64,000 bases of DNA from CAZZDK01 sp964652235. GTDB lineage: Bacteria > Pseudomonadota > Alphaproteobacteria > UBA9219. The stretch spans positions 1 through 64,000 of the forward strand of contig CAZZDK010000002.1 in the NCBI GenBank assembly GCA_964652235.1, given 5' to 3'. Position 1 is the first letter of the stretch. Each line of letters opens with the position of its first letter. Below, piece after piece: positions 1-8,389 of the stretch. The notes below the pieces were generated by a model. The model did no database searches. It was not told where the DNA came from and saw only the letters and a list, made by a program, of their open reading frames with translations. Made by a program: the position numbers and the translations under genes.

Positions 1-26
1 CGCCGGGCAACCCCTCGCAAGAGCGC

Positions 27-60
27 AATAAAAAGGCCGGGGAAACCCGGCCTTTTTATT
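27..60. terminator. Bidirectional terminator downstream of tsf
   Basis: A perfect 15-bp inverted repeat (arms 27-41 and 46-60) around a GAAA loop. The stem is GC-rich in the middle, with A-run and T-run flanks, so it can act as an intrinsic terminator in both directions. It lies 86 bases past the tsf stop and probably ends the rpsB-tsf transcript. Confidence 0.85.
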
Positions 61-145
61 TCAGAAATGCAAGAAGCCACCAGCGGTTCGCTGGTCTTCC
101 GCATACCTCGCCGCCAGGTGAGGCCCCACAAAAGGCCCCCGGCGG

Positions 146-1072
146 CTAGCCGGCCATCTTGGCGACTTCGGCGGCGAAATCGTCGGCGCTCTTCTCAATG
201 CCTTCGCCGAGCTGAAAGCGCACAAAGCCGCTCAGCTTAACGGGAGCGCCGAGGCTCTTTCCGGCCTTTTCGATCACGTCCTTGATCTTGGACTCGCCGT
301 CCACGACATAGACCTGCTCAAGCAGAACGACTTCTTCGTAGTATTTGCGCAGGCGGCCTTCGACCATCTTTTCGATGATGGCTTCGGGCTTGCCGCTGGC
401 GCGGGCCTGATCGGCCAGAACGTTCTTTTCGCGTTCAAGGGCCTTGGCGTCCACGTCGGCGATCGTCAAAGCTTCGGGCCGCGCGGCGGCGATATGCATC
501 GCGATCTGCCTGCCCAGTTCCGTCAGCTTGCCCTGATCGGCAGAAGATTCGAGCGCGACAAGCACGCCGATTTTGCCGAGATTCGGCGCGACGGCGTTAT
601 GAACGTAAGTGGCGATGACGCCCTGCGAAACCGAAAGCGCGGCCAGGCGGCGCAGATTCATATTCTCGCCGACCGTCGCGATAAGCTGCGTCAGTTCGTC
701 CGCGACGTTGCGACCCGTGCCGGGATAATCCTTGCCCTTCAGCGCCTCGATATCCGCCGCGCCCGAAGACAGGGCGACCTTGCCCGCTTCCTGCACGAAG
801 GCCTGAAATTTATCGTTGCGCGCGACAAAATCCGTCTCAGCGTTAACTTCGAGCGCGATGGCCCTGCCCCCGGCGCTCGCCACAGCGACAAGGCCTTCCG
901 CCGCCACGCGGCCTGATTTTTTGGCTGCGGCGGACAGGCCTTTTTTACGAAGCCAATCGACGGCGGCTTCCATGTCGCCGTTCGTTTCGCTGAGCGCCTT
1001 TTTGCAATCCATCATGCCCGCGCCGGTTTTCTCGCGCAGATCCTTGACCATTGTTGCGGTGATGTCAGCCAT
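146..1072 (-). CDS. tsf: Elongation factor Ts
   Basis: 308 residues, the normal EF-Ts length. It is the guanine nucleotide exchange factor that recycles EF-Tu-GDP in the cytoplasm. The N-terminal UBA-like domain carries the signature TGAGMMDCKKAL (residues 16-27), and the EF-Tu-contacting TDFVARN motif is at 80-86. The ATG at 1070-1072 is preceded by GGAG at about 8 bases. It follows rpsB on the same strand, the usual rpsB-tsf order, but the 114-base gap between them holds an unusual tandem and inverted repeat. A strong terminator follows the gene. Confidence 0.98.
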   Translation of the reverse strand: MADITATMVKDLREKTGAGMMDCKKALSETNGDMEAAVDWLRKKGLSAAAKKSGRVAAEGLVAVASAGGRAIALEVNAETDFVARNDKFQAFVQEAGKVALSSGAADIEALKGKDYPGTGRNVADELTQLIATVGENMNLRRLAALSVSQGVIATYVHNAVAPNLGKIGVLVALESSADQGKLTELGRQIAMHIAAARPEALTIADVDAKALEREKNVLADQARASGKPEAIIEKMVEGRLRKYYEEVVLLEQVYVVDGESKIKDVIEKAGKSLGAPVKLSGFVRFQLGEGIEKSADDFAAEVAKMAG

Positions 1073-1088
1073 GAGGAGGTCTCCAGAA

Positions 1089-1175
1089 ATCAGGGTTCAG
1101 GGTTCAGGGTTCAGGGGTCAGGACTCAGGGACCAGGGAGGATTCTTTAGCTGAATCCCGACCCCCTGAACCCTGA
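1089..1175. repeat. CAGGGTT heptad tandem repeat with inverted copy, between rpsB and tsf
   Basis: Seven consecutive 7-bp units starting with CAGG run from 1091 to 1139. The first three are exactly CAGGGTT and the later ones have drifted. A further copy in inverse orientation at 1158-1175 can pair with the first units, so the intercistronic RNA could form a long hairpin. Similar CAGGGTTCAGG tracts are familiar as dispersed intergenic repeats in bacteria. A role in rpsB/tsf expression is only inference. Confidence 0.7.
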
Positions 1176-1186
1176 TCTCTCTTCGT

Positions 1187-1942
1187 TTATTCCGCTTTTG
1201 TCTCGCCTTCCGGCACTTTTTCGCTGGCGCCGACGTCCTTGCCGCTGGCGATGACTTCCGCCTCAATGCCGTCGAGGACAGCCTGTGCAGCCATATCGCA
1301 GTACAGGTCGATGGCTCGGGAAGCGTCGTCGTTGCCGGGAATCGGGAAGGTGATCTGATCCGGATCGGCGTTGCTGTCGATCACGGCCACGACGGGAATG
1401 CCGAGTTTCACGGCTTCCTGAACGGCCAGATTCTCTTTCAACGTGTCGATCACGAAAAGGATGTCCGGCGTGCCGCCCATATCCTTAATGCCGCCGAGCG
1501 CCCGCTCCAATTTGTCGCGATCGCGGGTCATTTGCAGCGTTTCCTTTTTCGTGAACTTGCTCGCCTGCGTTTCGAGCTTGTCGTCGATTTCGCGCAAACG
1601 CTTGATGGATTGCGAGATGGTCTTCCAGTTGGTCAACATACCGCCGAGCCAACGGTGGTTGACGTAATACTGGCCGCAACGCTTAGCCGTCTCGGCGATC
1701 TTCTCCTGCGCCTGGCGCTTGGTGCCGACGAATAAAACACGCCCGCCCGAGGCGACCACGTCGCGAAGCTGCTGCAGCGCGCGCTGCATCATCGGGACCG
1801 TCTGTTCGAGATCGATGATGTGCACGCCGTTGCGCACGCCGAACAGATACGAATGCATTTTGGGATTCCAGCGGCGCGTGCTGTGTCCGAAATGGACGCC
1901 AGCCTCGAACAATTCCCGCAGGTTTACGACAGGCATAGCCAT
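1187..1942 (-). CDS. rpsB: 30S ribosomal protein S2
   Basis: 251 residues. S2 is a structural protein of the small ribosomal subunit and binds near S1. The family signature VHFGHSTRRWNPKM is at about residues 16-29, followed by the FGVRNGVHIIDLEQT segment. The C-terminus is an acidic, charged tail. Start is the ATG at 1940-1942 with an AAGGA-like site upstream; an ATG two codons later is an alternative. It is the first gene of rpsB-tsf and has about 200 bases of leader with a recognisable promoter. Confidence 0.98.
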   Translation of the reverse strand: MAMPVVNLRELFEAGVHFGHSTRRWNPKMHSYLFGVRNGVHIIDLEQTVPMMQRALQQLRDVVASGGRVLFVGTKRQAQEKIAETAKRCGQYYVNHRWLGGMLTNWKTISQSIKRLREIDDKLETQASKFTKKETLQMTRDRDKLERALGGIKDMGGTPDILFVIDTLKENLAVQEAVKLGIPVVAVIDSNADPDQITFPIPGNDDASRAIDLYCDMAAQAVLDGIEAEVIASGKDVGASEKVPEGETKAE

Positions 1943-2083
1943 GCGATGTTTTCCTTTTCCGGTTAAGCCTCTATGCGCGTTGCGTTCCCTTGGAACACCG
2001 GACGGACAAACGGGGATGTCTCCCCCGCCTGGCCAGGCGCATATGCGTTTTTAAGTTTCGGGCCACCTCGGCCCGGACGGGGG

Positions 2084-2113
2084 TCTATACACCAGGAAGA
2101 TAAAGCAAAACAA
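2084..2113 (-). promoter_or_regulatory. Probable rpsB promoter
   Basis: On the minus strand TTGTTT (2108-2113) and TATAGA (2084-2089) are separated by 18 bases. They lie about 140 bases upstream of the rpsB start. The intervening leader contains a palindrome around 2029-2042 (CGCCTGGCCAGGCG), which could be a regulatory structure. Predicted from consensus only. Confidence 0.5.
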
Positions 2114-2156
2114 GCGTTTTTTCTGGACTCTTTCTCATTATTTAACAACGCGTTGT

Positions 2157-2903
2157 TTAGTTTCCGCCCATCGAGGCCGTCCCCGACGGCGCGGGAAAAG
2201 ACAGGGGTAAAAGAACCCGCCTCCCGACCCTGGGTTTGACCCAGGCGGGCGAGAAGATTTGCTTGCTGGCCTCCACCATCAGAACCCCGCCGAAAACCGG
2301 ACAGAGACGAGACGCGATTTGCTCCACCCACCCGGCCAGGGTCGGCCCCAAACGCAAAGTCCAGGACGGCGCATAGAGGGCGCGCCACGATCTTTCGATA
2401 AGAAAGCCCTGCTCTCTGAGCGCCGCGCGAAGCTGTGAGGCGGAATAAGGGCGTCCGGTGCCGAAGGGCGTGTGGTCGCCATGCGCCCAGAAACCGCGCC
2501 GGTTCGGAACGATGACGAGACTTCTTCCGTCGGGCTTCAAAACGCGCCAGACCTCGCGCAAAACGGCTTCCGGGTCGGCAGCCGTTTCCAGGGCGTGCAT
2601 CAAAACGACGCGAGAAACGCTTTCGTCCGCTAAAGGCAAGTTGGCCAAATCGGCCAGACAGGAAATATTCGGCCCCTCGCGGGGCCAATAGGCCACGCCC
2701 TGATCCGCAGGCATCATGGCCAAAAGAGAAGCCGCGCGGCCTCGCCAGGGCCTCAAAAGCGGAGTCCCGTAGCCGAGCGCCAAAATCGTCTCGCCGCGCA
2801 CGTCCGGCCAGACCCGAGCAAGCCGCTCGCGCAAAAGCCGCCGAGCGAAGCGGCCTAAAGGCGAAATGTAAAATTCCCGTAAATCCACGACGTCAAGGGG
2901 CAT
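2157..2903 (-). CDS. SAM-dependent methyltransferase (class I, type 11-like)
   Basis: 248 residues with a Rossmann-type methyltransferase core. A degenerate motif I, LALGYGTP, is at residues 41-48. The post-I region contains VVLMHALETAADPEAVLREV, followed by a WRVLKPDGRSLVIVPN segment typical of methyltransferase type 11 proteins. The substrate cannot be told. It is divergent from gloB across 60 bases, an arrangement often seen in alphaproteobacteria. The stop overlaps a perfect 14-bp palindrome at 2144-2157. Start is the ATG at 2901-2903. Confidence 0.85.
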   Translation of the reverse strand: MPLDVVDLREFYISPLGRFARRLLRERLARVWPDVRGETILALGYGTPLLRPWRGRAASLLAMMPADQGVAYWPREGPNISCLADLANLPLADESVSRVVLMHALETAADPEAVLREVWRVLKPDGRSLVIVPNRRGFWAHGDHTPFGTGRPYSASQLRAALREQGFLIERSWRALYAPSWTLRLGPTLAGWVEQIASRLCPVFGGVLMVEASKQIFSPAWVKPRVGRRVLLPLSFPAPSGTASMGGN

Positions 2904-2963
2904 AAAAACCTCTTTCCGATTGATATTAACTCCATGTTAGCACCCTTTTGGCAAGCTTGGCGC

Positions 2964-3749
2964 ATGGGATTTTCAATCGACCTTCTTCCGGCTCTGGCCG
3001 ACAATTACGTTTATCTGGTCAGCGACGTGGCGCTGGGCCTGGCTATGGCCGTGGACCCCGGCGACGCCGACGTCGTGAAAAGGGCTTTGCAAAAGAAAGA
3101 CTTGCACCTTGCCCTGATCCTCAACACGCACCACCACAGCGATCACACGGGGGGCAACCTAAGGCTCCAACAGGATTACGGCGCGCCGATCATCGGACCC
3201 ATCAAGGAATCCCGCCGGATCGAAGGCCTCTCGCGGGGCGTGGAGGCCGGGGACATCATTACCTTTTCCGACTTGCGCGGCCAGGTCATCGAAACGCCGG
3301 GTCACACCGAAGGAGCGCTGTCCTTTTATTTCCCTTCCATCAAAGCTTTGTTCTGCGGCGATACGCTTTTTTCGCTGGGCTGCGGTCGTCTGTTTGAGGG
3401 TTCGCCCGCGCAAATGTGGGAATCGCTTCTCAAGCTTCGCGCGCTGCCCGACGACACGATGATCTATTGCGGCCACGAATATACGGAAAAGAACGCGCCC
3501 TTCGCCCTGATGCTCGACAAGAACAACGAGGCGCTTAAGGCCCGCGCCGCGGAAGCCTCCGCCTTGCGGAAAAAGGGCCTGCCGACTCTGCCGGTTTCCC
3601 TGGGAGAAGAAAAAGCGGTTAATCCGTTCCTGCGCGTGGACGATCCGGCTTTTCAGAAAGAGCTGATGAAAACGGGCCTCGCCACGGACGCCTCACCCGC
3701 CGCTCTCTTCGGATCGCTGCGCGCCGCGAAAGACCGCTTCGGAGCGTAA
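2964..3749 (+). CDS. gloB: Hydroxyacylglutathione hydrolase (glyoxalase II)
   Basis: 261 residues from the ATG at 2964. It hydrolyses S-lactoylglutathione to lactate and glutathione, the second step of methylglyoxal detoxification. The metallo-beta-lactamase metal site THHHSDH is at residues 55-61. Further ligand motifs PGHTEG, CGDTLFSLGCGRLFEG and YCGHEYT appear in order, as in glyoxalase II. An in-frame ATG at 2934 would add ten residues (with Trp, Pro and Phe) that lie outside the usual GloB start, so the later start is preferred. It is convergent with the RNase J gene, with 6 bases between the stops. Confidence 0.93.
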   Translation: MGFSIDLLPALADNYVYLVSDVALGLAMAVDPGDADVVKRALQKKDLHLALILNTHHHSDHTGGNLRLQQDYGAPIIGPIKESRRIEGLSRGVEAGDIITFSDLRGQVIETPGHTEGALSFYFPSIKALFCGDTLFSLGCGRLFEGSPAQMWESLLKLRALPDDTMIYCGHEYTEKNAPFALMLDKNNEALKARAAEASALRKKGLPTLPVSLGEEKAVNPFLRVDDPAFQKELMKTGLATDASPAALFGSLRAAKDRFGA

Positions 3750-3755
3750 TAGCCT

Positions 3756-5435
3756 TCAGACCCGCATGACTTGCACTTCGACAAGCGGTTTTTTGCCGTA
3801 GGTTTCGTGCAAATATCTTTTGGCGATTCGCGTGATCGCGTTTTTTACGGATTCATCGCTTAAAAGGGCCGACCGAGGCATGGCCTCGATCTCATCGAGA
3901 ACGGCGTCCACAAGGCTCTCGCCGATGCGGCTGGCCTCCCCGTCGTCTTCGATCCCCAAAAGTTTCGCTTGCGGTTGCCCGGCGACGAGGCCTCGTCGAT
4001 CCAGCGCCAACGTGACGACGGCCACGCCGTTATAGTTCATCTTGCGCCGATGTTTGAGGGAATCCCCGCCCAGCGCACGCAGGATTTTACCGTCCAGGCC
4101 CCAACGTCCCGCCTGAACCTCGCCCGCGATCTCGTGAACGCCGGGACCAAGCCGAACAATCTGGCCGTTCGACGGAATAAGGACCTCGATGCCGCCGATG
4201 GCGCGAACCAGCCGCGCGTGTTCCGTCTGGTGGCGCAATTCGCCGTGAACGGGAACCGACAGGCGCGGGCGCGTCCATTCGTAAAGCTTTCGGACGCTCG
4301 GCTGGCCCGCATGGCCGGAGGCATGGACAAAAGCATGGTTGCTCGTGACAACCTGTATCCCCTGCTTGAGCAAGAGATTCTGCACGCGCCCGATGGCTTT
4401 CTCGTTGCCAGGAATCTCGCTGGAGGAATAGACGACGACATCGCCGCGATCCAGCTCCACGACCGGATGGTCGAACAAGGCGATGCGGGTCAGCGCGGCG
4501 CGCGCCTCCCCCTGGCACCCGGTGCAGATCATGACGAGCTTGTCGCGCGGCGCCTGCATGGCCTCATGTTCGCTCAAGAACCTCTCATATTCGGGCAGAT
4601 AGCCAAGACCGTGGGCGATTTCCGCGTTGCGCCAGAGCGAGCGGCCCACAAGCGAAACGTAGCGTCCCTGGTCGTGCGCGGCGAGCGCGATGGATTTAAG
4701 CCGAGCGATGTTGCTGGCGAAGCAAGTCACAACAATTCTCTGCCGGAAAGCGCCGAAGAGTTTTTTAAGGCTGCGCTGCACCTCTTTTTCCGACGGCGGG
4801 TCCTGAGCGACGGGCGCGCCGGTGGAATCGCCCACGAGGGCCAAAAGGCCTTCCTTGCCGAGAGCTTTGAGCCTGTCCTCGTCCGTCAAAGCGCCCACCA
4901 CGGGATCGCTGTCGAACTTCCAATCGCCCGTGTGCAAAACCGTGCCGTGCGCCGTCTTGATAGCGACCATATGGCTTTCGGGAACGGAATGCGTGACGGG
5001 GATCATGTCCACGGCGAACGGCCCGGCCTCGAAAGAGCCGCCGACGGGTATCTCGATGAGCTTAACCTGCCCCTGCAGCCCCGCGCTCGCGAACTTGGCG
5101 CGCAGCATTCCGGCGGCCAGCGGCGAAGCATAAACAGGACAGCGCAAATCGGCCCAAAGATGTTCGACCGCGCCCAAATGATCCTCGTGCCCGTGCGTGA
5201 TGACGATGCCGAGCAAGTCGTCGCGGCGCTCTGAAATAAAGGAGATATCCGGCGTGATAATCTCGATCCCCGGCATACTCTCGTCGGGAAACATGACGCC
5301 GCAATCGACCATCAGCCACTTCCCGGCGGTGCCGTAAAGGTTGAGGTTCATGCCGATCTCGCCTGAGCCGCCAAGCGGCAAAAGCCAAAGCGCGTCTTCG
5401 GGCGGTTTGTGCAAATCTTTTTTACGCTGCGGCAT
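3756..5435 (-). CDS. rnj: Ribonuclease J family protein
   Basis: 559 residues from the ATG at 5433-5435. RNase J is a metallo-beta-lactamase/beta-CASP enzyme with endonuclease and 5'-3' exonuclease activity in RNA processing and decay. The core motif HGHEDH is at residues 81-86. LGGSGEIGMN near residue 22 and the HVSGHA-like VHASGHAGQ motif further on are family marks. The start overlaps the end of coaX by 14 bases. A longer reading from 5471 would lie inside coaX and is less likely. The order nuoN-birA-coaX-rnj is common in alphaproteobacteria. Confidence 0.93.
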   Translation of the reverse strand: MPQRKKDLHKPPEDALWLLPLGGSGEIGMNLNLYGTAGKWLMVDCGVMFPDESMPGIEIITPDISFISERRDDLLGIVITHGHEDHLGAVEHLWADLRCPVYASPLAAGMLRAKFASAGLQGQVKLIEIPVGGSFEAGPFAVDMIPVTHSVPESHMVAIKTAHGTVLHTGDWKFDSDPVVGALTDEDRLKALGKEGLLALVGDSTGAPVAQDPPSEKEVQRSLKKLFGAFRQRIVVTCFASNIARLKSIALAAHDQGRYVSLVGRSLWRNAEIAHGLGYLPEYERFLSEHEAMQAPRDKLVMICTGCQGEARAALTRIALFDHPVVELDRGDVVVYSSSEIPGNEKAIGRVQNLLLKQGIQVVTSNHAFVHASGHAGQPSVRKLYEWTRPRLSVPVHGELRHQTEHARLVRAIGGIEVLIPSNGQIVRLGPGVHEIAGEVQAGRWGLDGKILRALGGDSLKHRRKMNYNGVAVVTLALDRRGLVAGQPQAKLLGIEDDGEASRIGESLVDAVLDEIEAMPRSALLSDESVKNAITRIAKRYLHETYGKKPLVEVQVMRV

Positions 5436-6222
5436 TCTTCGTCTTCTTTCTTTTCTTTTTGTTGCAATCAAAAATAAGGGCCAGACCGCGCAACGTCAGG
5501 TCCGGGTCGATGTGGTCGATGGCCCGGACCGCCCCGGCCATCAGCGAAGCGAGCCCGCCCGTCGCGATCACGATCATGGGCCTGCCGAATTCCTCCCTGA
5601 TTCGGTAAACGAGGCCTTCGATCAGGCCCGCATACCCCCAGTAAAGGCCGGATTGAATGGCCGTCACCGTGTTTCTCGCGATCACCTTGGGCGGGCGAAC
5701 GATGGCGACGCTCGGCAGTTTTGCCGCCGCCATATGCAGGGCACGAAGCGAAAGATTGACGCCCGGCGCGATGCACCCGCCGCGATAGACGCCGTGACCG
5801 TCCACGACGTCGAACGTCGTCGCCGTCCCGAAATCGATGACAAGGACAGGCCCCTCGTGCTTCGCGCGGGCGGCCACGGCGTTCATGATCCTGTCCGCGC
5901 CCAGTTCTTCGGGCCTGTCGATGGCGATTTCAAGCCCCGTATCGACGTCCTTGGACCCGACGAGCAGCGGCTCGCACCCGAAATGGTCGCGGCACAGCTT
6001 GATGAGGCTGAAATTCAAATCCGGCACGACGCTGCCGATGATAGCGGCCCGCACGCTTTTCACTTTCAGGCCGCCGTCCGCCATGGCCTGTTTCAAAAAC
6101 ACGGCGAACTCGTCCGCCGTGCGTTGGATGTTCGTCGCCACGCGCCATTGTTTGACGATCTTTCCGCGCTCAAAAAGCGCGAAAACGATGTTGGTATTTC
6201 CTGCGTCGATGGCTAAAAGCAT
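5422..6222 (-). CDS. coaX: Type III pantothenate kinase
   Basis: 266 residues. Phosphorylates pantothenate, the first step of coenzyme A synthesis. The phosphate-binding DAGNTN motif is at residues 6-11, and the ASKHA-fold segments LGADRIMNAVAA and VIDFGTATTFDVV follow. The ATG at 6220-6222 is chosen; a TTG six codons upstream (6238-6240) is possible but unnecessary. The C-terminus is very lysine-rich (NKKKRKKTKN), in the part that overlaps the RNase J start. It lies 14 bases after birA. Confidence 0.95.
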   Translation of the reverse strand: MLLAIDAGNTNIVFALFERGKIVKQWRVATNIQRTADEFAVFLKQAMADGGLKVKSVRAAIIGSVVPDLNFSLIKLCRDHFGCEPLLVGSKDVDTGLEIAIDRPEELGADRIMNAVAARAKHEGPVLVIDFGTATTFDVVDGHGVYRGGCIAPGVNLSLRALHMAAAKLPSVAIVRPPKVIARNTVTAIQSGLYWGYAGLIEGLVYRIREEFGRPMIVIATGGLASLMAGAVRAIDHIDPDLTLRGLALIFDCNKKKRKKTKNAAA

Positions 6223-6236
6223 AGTTCGCTCGCCCC

Positions 6237-6965
6237 TCAAGAGAAAAAGACGTCCCCGGCCTCTATAAACGTTTCCGTCCCGTCCGCCAACCGCAGGATC
6301 AAACGGCCTTTGTCGTCCAGGCCGGAAAAAACGCCCTTTTTCTCGGTCCCCGCCGTCCGAACTGTGAGCGGTCCCGCCTTGGCGCTGGCCGTCCAGGCTC
6401 GCCGGACAGGCCTGAAGCCGTCTCGCTCCAGAGTCTGCCGCCAGCGGTCGAGGTTCGTCAAAAAGGCCTCCAGAACATCGTCCACCTCAACGGAAAAGCC
6501 CTCGGCCGCAAGAGACGTCGCGGGATAGGACGCCGTTTCAGGACACCGGGCGACGTTGACGCCCGCGCCGATCACAAGCCAATCCAGGGCGCCGTTTTTT
6601 TCCCCCGACGTTTCCAGTAGAATGCCGCAAATCTTTTTGTGGTGGACCAGAACGTCGTTGGGCCATTTCAGTTTCGTCGCCAGCCCCGGCGCCGCTTTAT
6701 GCAGCGCGTCCTGAACAGCCAAGGCCGTCGCAAAACCGTAAAGCGCCGCCTGCGCCGCGTTGACTTTTGGTCTTAAAAGAACGCTGACGTAAAGATTGCC
6801 TTCGGGCGATTCCCAAACGCTCCCCCGGCGGCCTCGGCCTGCTTTTTGGCTTTTGGCTTTGATGACAAATCCTTCGGCCTCGCCGCTTTGCGCCGCTTTT
6901 TTGACGTCTTCGTTCGTGCTGGCCGTCGCGTTCAACGCGCGAACGCGAAAAAAGGGGGGGATCAT
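6237..6965 (-). CDS. birA: Biotin--[acetyl-CoA-carboxylase] ligase
   Basis: 242 residues, a catalytic-only (group I) biotin protein ligase without the N-terminal DNA-binding domain of E. coli BirA. It activates biotin with ATP and attaches it to the biotin carrier protein. The ATP/biotin loop GRGRRG is at residues 43-48, and KWPNDV (100-105) and CGILLE are the other catalytic marks. The ATG overlaps the nuoN stop as ATGA, so translation is probably coupled. Confidence 0.95.
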   Translation of the reverse strand: MIPPFFRVRALNATASTNEDVKKAAQSGEAEGFVIKAKSQKAGRGRRGSVWESPEGNLYVSVLLRPKVNAAQAALYGFATALAVQDALHKAAPGLATKLKWPNDVLVHHKKICGILLETSGEKNGALDWLVIGAGVNVARCPETASYPATSLAAEGFSVEVDDVLEAFLTNLDRWRQTLERDGFRPVRRAWTASAKAGPLTVRTAGTEKKGVFSGLDDKGRLILRLADGTETFIEAGDVFFS

Positions 6966-8389
6966 GGCTTCAAAAAACTTTCGGCTGTTTTTTGCGCGAC
7001 GCCCATAAGCGGCGCAGGAATCAGAACGAAGAACGTAACGGCCAACGCCGTCAAAACAACCACAAAACGAAGCGGCTTTTCAGGAACCTCTTCCAAAGAA
7101 ACCTCGCCGGGCGGATCAAAATACATGACCTTGACGATCCGAAGGTAATAACCCGCCGCCACGACGCTGGCCGTCACGCCCAAGATCGCCAGACTTGTCG
7201 TCTCGGCCTTCACGGCGGCGAGCAGAACAAGGTATTTGCCGAAGAACCCCGCAAAAGGAGGGATGCCCGCCAAAGAAAAAAGCGCCGCTCCCATGGCCAA
7301 GGCTAAAGCCGGATGTGTCTTCGAAAGCCCCGCCAGATCGGCGACCTTGACGGCTTCCTTCCCCTCGCGCCGAAGGGAGAGAAGGACGCCGAACACGGCC
7401 AGAACGCCCGGAACATAGACGGCGAGATAAAGCAAAAGGCCCTCGATCCCGGCAGCCGCGCCGCCTTTGAAAGCGGCCAGGCCAATCAAAAGCGTGCCCA
7501 TATTGATGACGCCGCTATAAGCCATCAGCCTTTTGACGTTCGTCTGCGCCAAGCCCGCAAAGCCGCCCCAAAACATCGAAAGAACTGCGAAAAAGACGAC
7601 GAGCGGCTGCCAAACCGCCAAGGCCCCTGCGAAAGGCCCGCCCAAAAGCCGCACGATCAGGATCAGCGCCGCGATTTTGGGAACGGCAGCCAAAAAGGCC
7701 GTCACCGGCGTTGGCGCGCCCTCGTAAACGTCTGGCGCCCACATATGAAAAGGCGCAGCGGAGATTTTGAAGGCCAAGCCCGCCAGCGTGAAAACCAGCC
7801 CGACCGCAAGCCCCGGCGGCACGGTTTGGCTTTGCGCCATAAAAAGCCCAAGGCCTTCATAGCTCGTAGTTCCCGCAAGGCCGTAAAGAAACGAAAGGCC
7901 GAACAGCAGGATCGCGGACGACAACGCGCCGAGCGTGAAGTATTTCATCCCCGCCTCGCTGGCGCGGCGGTCCTCGCGGCGAAAAGAGGCCAAAACGTAA
8001 AGCGCGAGATTCTGCAATTCAAGGCCGACGTAAAGCGCGATCAAATCGTTCGCCGATATCATCAGCGCCATCCCAAGCGTCGCGAAGAGCGCGAGAACGG
8101 CATAATCGGCCCTGTTCTTTTCTCCACCCATTCCAAGGGCCAATGCTGCGGCGACAAGCGTAAGAATCTTGGCGAACCGCCCCAAGGGATCCATGACGAG
8201 CATACCGCCGAAAGCCAGGCCGTCCGCTCCGGCGCAGGCGACAAACCCCGCTGTCAAAAGAAAAGAAAGAACAGCCAGCGTCCGAACCGCGCCCGCGCTT
8301 TTCTTGCCTCCGAACGCGCTTGCCAGGAGCGCCACAAGCCCCGCAGAAGCCAGGAAGATTTCCGGCAAGGCGAAGGCCCATCCCGTCAT
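6962..8389 (-). CDS. nuoN: NADH-quinone oxidoreductase subunit N
   Basis: 475 residues, almost entirely hydrophobic, with about 14 predicted membrane segments. It is one of the three antiporter-like subunits of complex I that carry out proton pumping. Conserved segments include the LYVGLELQNLALYVL helix with its glutamate, and KISAAPFHMWAPDVYEGAPTPVTAFLA. The start overlaps the nuoM stop by four bases (ATGA). It is the last nuo gene and is followed by birA in the same unit. Confidence 0.97.
   Translation of the reverse strand: MTGWAFALPEIFLASAGLVALLASAFGGKKSAGAVRTLAVLSFLLTAGFVACAGADGLAFGGMLVMDPLGRFAKILTLVAAALALGMGGEKNRADYAVLALFATLGMALMISANDLIALYVGLELQNLALYVLASFRREDRRASEAGMKYFTLGALSSAILLFGLSFLYGLAGTTSYEGLGLFMAQSQTVPPGLAVGLVFTLAGLAFKISAAPFHMWAPDVYEGAPTPVTAFLAAVPKIAALILIVRLLGGPFAGALAVWQPLVVFFAVLSMFWGGFAGLAQTNVKRLMAYSGVINMGTLLIGLAAFKGGAAAGIEGLLLYLAVYVPGVLAVFGVLLSLRREGKEAVKVADLAGLSKTHPALALAMGAALFSLAGIPPFAGFFGKYLVLLAAVKAETTSLAILGVTASVVAAGYYLRIVKVMYFDPPGEVSLEEVPEKPLRFVVVLTALAVTFFVLIPAPLMGVAQKTAESFLKP

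Noticed and set aside
816..1175. 119-codon plus-strand ORF over the tsf start and heptad repeat
   Set aside because: Its end (RVQGSGFRGQDSG) is a translation of the CAGGGTT repeat and the rest is antisense to tsf.
2144..2157. Perfect palindrome AACAACGCGTTGTT as a regulator site
   Set aside because: It covers the stop of the methyltransferase gene, about 30 bases upstream of the rpsB -35 box; too short and single for a firm call, so only mentioned with the gene.
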